Source of the DNA: Blasia pusilla
Taxonomy: Eukaryota; Marchantiophyta; Marchantiopsida; Blasiales
Length of the DNA stretch: 64,000 bases
NCBI GenBank assembly: GCA_050084515.1
Contig: CM114271.1
Coordinates: 42,036,001-42,100,000 of the forward strand
Direction of reading: 5' to 3'
The translations under genes were made by a program, and so were the position numbers. The notes under the pieces are model-generated. The model was not told the DNA's origin. It ran no database searches and was given only the letters and a program-made list of their open reading frames with translations. Positions 56,621 through 64,000 of the stretch are shown in pieces. How positions within the stretch are numbered: position 1 is the stretch's first letter; the number at the start of each line of letters is the position of its first letter.

Positions 56621-57396
56621 GCTTAAAAAAAAACATGGTTGACACCGAATCATACGATGATCCTTCTAGTTTGAAAGGAATACTTTGCTTAACAATATAG
56701 ATAAAGTCCCTTTAAAAATATGATGGAAAATGTGGAAAAGTGATATTTCATTTTTCCAAGAAGGGAACGATGAATGAGGGAAATGAATACCATCAACCAA
56801 TCTATAATTTTAAGCATCCCTAGAACCATGAATGTAGGAGTTTCTCTTATGTAACCTCAACATCTATTCTCTTGGCTATCTACTTAGAAATGCAAGTTAT
56901 TTGAACTAATGTAGGGATTGGATATTTTTGAGGAGTGAGTAAGTGCAAGAGTTTCTAGTAAATTGAACATGCTTAAAAGTTTATCTAAAAAATGGAAAAT
57001 ATGGAATACCACCCATGTACCAAGTATGCCACAAATCTACCAAAAGTTCTATAAGTCCATCTCATAAATCTATATTAGCTCATCATTAAATTAAGAAACC
57101 ATTCAACATAAGACGCTTTAGTAAGCTTCCATGACTATGATAGTACTACATGTAGAGAGGCTGATAGCTCCTTCATCTGAATCCATCCATTTTTTTTGGC
57201 TAGAAATTGAGATGGACCATAAAATCCCTATTTATCCTTCTTGTATGCATTTGTGGAATTTTCTTATTTCCTATCCCCATAAGAATATTCTAGAAATTAG
57301 AGTAGTATGAATTTTCTTGATATAGTCAATCAATTACATTCATGCTTGTTAGAGCAATGGAGAAAAAATTATCCAAAACTTAAATATTATTATCAT
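56621..57396. other. AT-rich stretch, no gene recognised
   Basis: Nothing with a coding or repeat signature was found. Confidence 0.5.
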
Positions 57397-57708
57397 CCCT
57401 ACGTTTAACCCCAAATCAATTTGGGGTTCTCTCCTTGTTGTATCTCCTAACATATAACCTAAAATTATGTTGGGTGGATGTACTAAACTACGGAAACCTA
57501 GATGTGAAGATGTACTATCCCACTCACCTATCCTTTGTTTACCACCCCTACTTCTAACATCAAATTAATTTGGGTTTCTCTCCCCTTGGTCTATCTCTCA
57601 AGATGTCAAAAAAAATCATGCCAAGTGGATTTCTTGACATTTGGACCCTAGATGTGAAAGATATACTACCCAACTAGGCCCACTCTCCTATCCTTTTTAA
57701 CTAGTGAG
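57397..57708 (+). repeat. 149-bp tandem duplication, diverged
   Basis: Units start at 57397 and 57546 (CCCTAC). They share ATCAA-TTTGGG-TTCTCTCC, a GTGGAT block, CCTAGATGTGAA and CCTATCCTTT, with many differences. Confidence 0.7.
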
Positions 57709-59687
57709 AGTGCTTGTATGATGCATTTTCCCCCATTTTTAAACCCTAATCGTTATGTGCCTATTGCGTATGCACCTTGTTATTTGGCAATTTGGTTAGT
57801 CAAATTCGAAAACTTGAAAGTAACACAGAAAATTTTCTAAGGAAAAAAAATTCTACCACATGTTATGCACTTCATATCTCTCTTCATTTTTCTCCTTATG
57901 GATTTATAGAGGGATAAGAGAAGACACATTTTACCACTCTATTGACAATGAAGAGCGGAGGAGTACTCATGAGTTTGAGTGGGCTTGAAACACAAGTTGT
58001 GTAGCATAGATCAAACACAATCCACGTTATATGGTGTGTTTTGGGAGTTATAGGAATCATTTGAACTTAGTGAAAGAGATTTGAGTATACCCTTTCCAAA
58101 TTTATAACTTTCTCAATTAGAACTTGTACCTCTAAAGATATGAGGCTTGGAGTTACAACTCATAGATATAGTTAGAAAAGCTAGAAATAGTTTCAAGATG
58201 AAAATTAACAAGATTGATTCAGAAGTGGATGAAGGAGACTCAAGCTACAAAAAACTCACCTTCTCAGAAAATTGGCTCTTAACGTTCACAACTTCACAAC
58301 ATTGTAATCTTCACCCAACTTGTTTACAACAACTTCATGACCTCCGTGTCCTGTGGTCAACCTCCAAACCTCAAAATTGACCTCTTGTTCCTCCAATTTA
58401 GTTGGGGATACATTACCGTACATACCTTTTCTCGTACAACCAAACAATCACCTTACCTTATCTCATCTCATTGGCACCTCATGTGGATAATAAACATGTC
58501 AATTTTAGATCGGCTTTTTTGGAAGTTTTGTGGAAATTTGAGAACCTCCAATGTTAGAGGAGCAAATTTCCCTTGCTTTTAAGGAGGAACCACTAGAACC
58601 AACTCACTAAAAAAATGAGCAACACACTTACTAATTTTAAACCGACCTTTTATAAGAGTGAAATCCTTCAATATTGATCCAACATATGTATGAAATAAAC
58701 CATGTTCAAAATAGAATCAAATAATATCAGCAAATATAGGGCTACTTGATATTTTCCCTTACCTTTTCTTGAAGAGGAAACACGTGAATAATTTTGCAAT
58801 TGGCTTCACTTCTTAAGGTAGCCCATTCTTTCAAAAAAAATCCTTTCCTTATATTATAATATATATTTTTACTTATTTTTATCCTAAGTTAAAAGGGGCC
58901 AAATTATCGTTCTCATATCCTATAGGATGTAACCTCGACCCATTTATATTATAATGGATGACTTCATATATATAATAAGACAAAATAATGGGATAATGAG
59001 AAAAAATAGCAACATGTTTAAATTTTGTTCTTTAAGTCATATTAGATGGGTAGAGAGAATGAATTTGAATGGAAGAAGAAAATAATTTTACATACTAATC
59101 AATAAATAAATCAATTTATATTATAATGAATGATCCTAAGTGTATAATAAGAAAAAATGGAATTTTTTTCTCTTAACTCATATTTGATGGGAAGGGAAAG
59201 TAAATTTTAGATAGGGAGTTAGTGGATATTTTCTTTTAATTTTATGGAAAAATGAAATTATTTATAGGAGTAGGATATCATTTAAATTTTAATTGTGGAG
59301 TGGAATTACTTAGAAGAATGGAAAGCTATTACTCTTCTTAGATGTAAGATAATAAAATTTATTTTTATTTATAATTTTTTAAATAAAAAAATGCTTATGC
59401 ACGTTACATATTTTGGAAAAATAAAATAGAATGAAAAAGAAATCATTTCATTAATTAATATTAATTTATAGTTTAATTAGTAGATGTTATTTTGATAAGA
59501 AGGGAAAATTAAGTATTGTTCAAATTTGCATGGAGGAGTGAAATGATTTAAGAACGAAATAATTTTATTCTTTCCAATTTTAAAATAATTAAATTTTGAA
59601 ATAAAAAATATTTCTAAATTATTATTTTTATTTTCGTACGAAAACGGATCAAACATCAGTTTTGGATTTCACGTAAGGCTTTCATTA
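57709..59687. other. Very AT-rich stretch with worn repeats, no gene
   Basis: Between about 58935 and 59600 three diverged units of roughly 180 bp can be followed. They share TTTATATTATAATG-ATGA, TATAATAAGA-AAAAAT and a TTGATGGG/TTGATAAG-AGGGAAA block. The single longer frame at 58147-58380 lacks any motif. Confidence 0.45.
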
Positions 59688-59742
59688 AAGGGACGGAGGT
59701 AATGCTTAAAAAGTTGCTAATGTAGTATTACCTCTGTCCCTT
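59688..59742. repeat. 16-bp inverted repeat at a composition boundary
   Basis: AAGGGACGGAGGTAAT at 59688-59703 and ATTACCTCTGTCCCTT at 59727-59742 pair at 15 of 16 positions with a 23-base loop. The words resemble tips of Stowaway-type MITEs (GGGACGGAGG), but here they face each other across a short loop. The AT-rich repeat zone ends here and GC-richer DNA begins. Confidence 0.7.
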
Positions 59743-61929
59743 CAAGGACGGAAACATTGTGCTCAGCTTAGTAACAGAATTTCTACTTTCAGTTTTCACC
59801 CTGGAGGGCGTGTCGGGCGGGAGACACAGGCACCAGTGATGAATCCAAGGTTAGCTAGGGTATCGGGACACTAACATGGATCTGCCACCCAAGGATCGTG
59901 GTATGCTGGCGGAGACACGGGACTCTGGAGAGTGGAGAGATTGGAGGAGATAATGGGGTCATGCGAGTCATTTAAGGAGAACACGTGTTATGTCCTCCGT
60001 CGTTGCCCACAGCGGCGGAGATGGGGTGGCTGTCCGTATTCCTGGTGGACGGGAAGGAACGGGATGGGGGGAGTCCCGGGGCACTGATGGGGAAGGGTCC
60101 GAAAGGTGGGATTATCCCACACAAACTGAGCCGAGCGGACTCACGGAGTGCCTCAACTCTGGAGTCAAATTGGATGACCCGTGTAGGACGTGGAGGTGTG
60201 TCCATCCGTCTTGGTGGTGGATGGAGTCAGAGTGGTGACATCGAGTTATCCTACGCTGGCTGGCTGGCTGGCTATGGTCAGATGAATCATGGAAGAGTAG
60301 TGGCGTGACTGCAGTCAGTTAACTGGATGACTGACGTAAGGACAGAGCCGTGCCTCCGTTTACACTGCCATTACAAGTGGCGCGCGTTCCGTCACCATAT
60401 CGGCGATTCAAACTGTTACCAAGCCTAAGGGGCTCGAAGCTAGGGTTATACCTCTACTTACTAGATCGGGACAGACTGCCTCGGGACAGGTGGCCATGGC
60501 AGAAGAGTGGAGGGAGTGTGAAGTATGGAGGCAGGCAGTCAGTCTGACTGACGGAGGACGTGTGAACTTGTGCGACTTTAGGGTCGGCATCCGTCCGCGT
60601 TTCAGGTGGACGGAATATAGGCGATTTGAAACATGTTCGGGGAGACCCCGCAAGAGTGGAACGGACACGAGAGCTGTCAGCTTCTGAGGCGTAGAATGCG
60701 CTCAGAGCTGAAGAGTGGAAGGAATCGTGGAATGGCAGCCCCGAACATCAAGATAACTCGAAACCCACAGATAACTGCAGATTTAAGAGAGTTCGTGCGG
60801 AATTTCAGGCGAGGTAAGGAACAAATAAGAGGTTTAGTAGGAATCGGAAGAAGGCCAAAATTCATTTACCATTCTCACTACTGCACATCTTTGATTTGCT
60901 CATTGATGAATGCTTTCAGAGAACTGTCTTGATCATGTGTCACGAGTGAAGTCTTCTTCTCTCTCTGAGTCTCGGCGTAGTCAACCATCCTTTCCCTCTG
61001 ATCGGCAGTCACCTTTCGCTCTCCTGCGCGCCTACGGCTTCTGGAACTGCAGCTTTTCCGCAATGATTTTGTTCGTCATTACAGCGTATTACCAATAGCT
61101 TGAAGTCACCTGGTGACCTCTTTTCCCGGTAATTACTGCCCTTTAACACGGAGTGGTGATACGAGCGAGGGTAGGCGATTGTTTTCTCATTCGAAAGTCG
61201 CACGCAGTCTTGTGGAATGCTTGATTAGATTCCTAATCTGTAGTGTGATTAGCCGGAGGTTTCCGTCTTGAACGAGAACTTGGGCCATCCGTCGGTGAGC
61301 TAGAGCTGCAAGTCCAGATGCAATTGGTCGGGGATAGACTGGATTTCTTAAGCCGTGCGGTGAAATCGTCCACATAATAGAATATTGCTCGTAATCGCCT
61401 TGGTGTTTCCGGGCCTCAATCCAGACGTATGATAATGGCAGCAGATTGTCATGGACCTAGGAAACCTTGTTCGTCGGACAGGTTTTGACCCCATCCCCTT
61501 CCTCCTTAGAAATCCCTCAGATGCTCGGTATGGAGTACACCTAGTGAACCTTGTGTGGTGGTCGCTCTTTCGACCAGTAAGTCGCGATACTGCGAGACGC
61601 TGGAGGATGAATGACATCCAAAACACTCGGAACGCGCACCAGATTTCGTAGGTGACATTACTATCGGTTGCAGTCATCTTGCCTCGTTCCTTCGATTGAA
61701 GCAACTTCTTCAATCGTGGCAGGAGCGTTTCCCTCACTATCCTGGAATTGTTAGTCGGTGACAGAGACAGCAGATTGTCGTGTTCGAGTGAGCATACGAT
61801 CCCTTGACCGCCATGTCCTGTAGGAATGTGTGAAATACTACTCTGAGCTGAAGTTGTTGGATTCTGGCCTCCTGGTGTTCCAATTATTGTTGTGGTATTC
61901 GCGTCGGCGGAGCTTATCGTGAATTGAGA
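59743..61929. other. Upstream region of the 61.9-kb gene; possible leader exon
   Basis: GC-moderate DNA with no complete gene. A short stretch from ATG 60732 (MAAPNIKITRNPQITADL) runs to a good donor, CGAG|GTAAGG, at 60813/60814. It could be an upstream exon, but the joining acceptor is not clear. Confidence 0.35.
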
Positions 61930-64000
61930 ATGACAGAAGCTCTGCCCGCCGGACGAGGCCATTACACGTCGCGTGAAGGGCAATTCTTTGCTATTTTCAA
62001 CCAGGAGAAGGGAAAGAAAGTAAGATTTGAAGGTGGTGGCAGGAACAGCCCTCAGCAGCACGAATTAGCAACAACTGAGACGTCACGGTTTTCATTTCAG
62101 AAGGATAAGAATACGGGTGAGCTCCCAACGTTTGGCGAGCATCCACTTTCGATCCAGAAGGACCAGGGCGCTGTGCAGGAGAGCGAGGAGATACGACTGA
62201 AGGGCAAGCTGAGGTGGTTGTTCGAACAGGACCGAATGTTTTGGGAGTCCAACGACATTAAAATTTCCCGTGAGGGCTCAGAAGTGTTCTCTCCCAAACC
62301 AAAATGTCTACCGTTCGAGAACATTGTACGTGGGAGCAAAGCGCGCGAGTCCAAGAAGAGCAACGCCTCCAACGTCTCACAACAATCAGCAGCAGCGGCA
62401 GCAGCAGCAGACCTCAGGAGGACTGCATCGTTCGAAAAGTTGGCCGTTGATCACAGGCTGGGAGAGTCCAGCCATGTCAAGGTGCCGGGAGAAGAAATGC
62501 CGCAAGTGCATCCAACAAACAAGAGGTTTGTTTCCACTAACAAGCAGTGGGAGTCCAACCAAAACAAGGTCAGGGACTCGAGCCATGCGAACGTGCCGCG
62601 AGGTGAAACTCCTGAATTCGATCCCTTGAAGAAGTTCTCCTCTTCCAACAAGAACAGGGAGCTGAAGAACGCGAAGATTTCGAGGGAGGGAGGCTCCAGC
62701 ATCGATCAGTCGGTGGATTTGCACGTGAAAATTAACACAGCGAAGCTGCAAGACGATTTCTGTAGTGCCGATCAGTCGAAGAAGCCGCAGGCTTCCGTTA
62801 AAGTTCACTGGGATTACAGCAAAACCAAAGTTCCAAAGGACGAAAGCGCAACACTCGTAGAAGTGACTGATCACGCAAGGAAGCTGCTTTCTATAACGTC
62901 GCGGTCGGAGTCCAAGAATGCGAAACTGGCACCTGACACAAGCTTCCGATTTCAATTGAAATCCTCACCCGCACGTCCAGTTTATAAATTCCCCGACTTC
63001 CAACATGCTTCCGAGAATGACAGTCGTGACTTCCGCGGGAGGGAGACAGATATGTCTCAACTAGATCTTGGTGGGGAAGAATACTTCACCGACTACGAGG
63101 ACGCGCTGAATTCACGGCATTCGAGCGAGCTCTCGTTTTCTGGAGACAGCGATGATCAAGCGAAAGGTTACTCCACTCCCAGGGAATCGGAGAACGTGGA
63201 AGAGCTCAGGGAACAAGCGGCTTTTCTGAAAGCCAAATGCGATCTGCTTTCTAAAGAGAAGGACGTCGCAGTTCGCAAGTGGAAACGCGGCTGTGTCGAA
63301 ATTGACCAGGCAGCGCAGATGGCCCAAGCACTACGATCCTCAATAGAGACTCTTCTGGAGGTATGGGAAGTTCGCTCACAACACCGGATTTCATTTTTCT
63401 TCCGTCGGTCTGGTTGTCAACCATTCAATTTCTTTTTATAATATTTCTCGGAGCCTGACTGGACGTGACAACTGATTTCCATCTCGAGTCTCCGGGAAGA
63501 CAAGCAACGTCACCGTAAGTACTCGGTTGTACGATCACTATGCGTATGACCTGCTTGCTTATTGATCGAAACGGATAGTCAGGTCAGAATTGCGACCAAG
63601 TTCCAAGTTTTCAGGGAAAAAGTAATATTCATCTGAAAATTATGGGTGAGGGTCTCTTACATTGTCAAACGGCCATTGTAGATTTATAATTGCAATTCCA
63701 GATCTTAAGATGTCCTGGTTGTCGTCAGGAATCTCTCGAACCGAGGCCATTTTCCGAGAACATCGTTGTTTTGGATTTTGACTCTTGGATGCCGAGGTTC
63801 GGAAGAAATGCTCTCCTCAGAATGACTCTAAGATAGTGCTGTGTGGTCGATGGTCGTCTTGAGCAGGTCAGTGTTAAAGATCCAAATGCTGTTCTTAAAA
63901 CTAAACACACCAGTCTCGAGGAGCACACGCAAGCGCTTAAAGCGCGAATGGAGAAGTTACGCAAGAGAAATGAGGAAGGTGCCAGAAAGCATCTGGAGAC
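61930..64000 (+). CDS. Uncharacterised coiled-coil protein, partial, intron-containing
   Basis: I do not recognise the family. The first true ATG is 61930 (MTEALPAGRGHYTSREGQFF). One long exon runs to 63360 (477 codons), ending at donor GGAG|GTATGG. A later exon begins after TTGAGCAG at 63867 and runs off the window; a short exon may lie at about 63492-63513 (LREDKQRHR before GTAAGT). The N-terminal two thirds are polar and disordered, with a loose 35-40 residue repeat: WESNDIKISREG, LGESSHVKVPGEE, RDSSHANVPRGET, ELKNAKISREGG. An alanine run lies near residue 155. From about residue 420 (VEELREQAAFLKAKCDLL) and again in the last exon (TSLEEHTQALKARMEKLRKR) heptads predict a coiled coil. No stops or frame breaks, balanced codons and no transposon motif make it the best candidate for a host gene. 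Confidence 0.65.

Noticed and set aside
60732-60813. First exon of the 61.9-kb gene
   Set aside because: The donor site is good, but the acceptor and the joined frame cannot be settled by eye, so it was left as a possibility only.
61348-62061. 237-codon minus-strand ORF
   Set aside because: It overlaps the start of the plus-strand host-like gene, has no recognisable motif and no supporting splice or promoter context. Taken as a shadow.

Overview
This window looks like a repeat-dominated stretch of a nuclear genome from a plant-lineage (streptophyte) eukaryote. The evidence is GT/AG introns inside coding regions, a TATA box, ATG starts in an animal/plant-type context, and a mix of plant-style mobile elements: Mutator-like (MULE) transposases with SWIM zinc fingers, a Helitron helicase, Ty3/gypsy and Ty1/copia remnants, LINEs and hAT-type MITEs. 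I cannot name the species. A charophyte alga, bryophyte or fern-like genome would fit. Nothing looks bacterial, organellar or like an animal virus. Base composition is patchy: AT-rich at 1-5 kb, 9.5-17 kb and 49-59.7 kb, and richer in GC at 5.1-9.4 kb, 17.2-33.3 kb, 36-48 kb and beyond 59.7 kb.

Layout. 1-5 kb: AT-rich DNA with a 317-bp hAT-type MITE and a possible non-autonomous Helitron. 5.1-9.4 kb: a decayed LINE with an R2-like plan (zinc finger, reverse transcriptase, CCHC plus endonuclease-like C-terminus), followed by a second copy of its 3' tail. 9.5-12 kb: two more MITEs. 12.6-13.3 kb: a copia LTR and RNase H on the minus strand. 13.3-15.9 kb: a decayed Helitron/PIF1 helicase. 16-16.6 kb: an LTR-like repeat. 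18.6-33.3 kb: a very large candidate MULE bounded by long terminal inverted repeats. It carries a transposase (plus strand) and an unrecognised multi-exon C2H2-finger gene (minus strand), which converge on a 216-bp tandem array. 33.7-34.7 kb: nested MITEs. 35.8-43.4 kb: an LTR-like repeat, a 5'-truncated LINE, a second decayed MULE transposase (minus), a 67-bp array of hairpins, a TATA box and a gag-like ORF (plus). 43.4-48.1 kb: a gypsy element (minus) with 3' LTR, polypurine tract, integrase and an extra ORF between integrase and LTR. 48.1-52.8 kb: LINE and gypsy gag-pol remnants. 53-59.7 kb: AT-rich DNA with diverged duplications and no gene. 61.9 kb to the end: the only gene that looks like an ordinary host gene, a long-exon coiled-coil protein that runs off the window.

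How it works together. Most coding regions are selfish elements at different stages of decay, often inserted into one another: MITE in MITE, LINE in MULE, LINE joined to gypsy. The most intact unit is the 14.7-kb MULE. Its two convergent genes recall the mudrA/mudrB plan of maize MuDR, but the second gene is unfamiliar and the element is unusually rich in tandem arrays. All splice sites, boundaries and family calls were read by eye and have not been tested by alignment or search.
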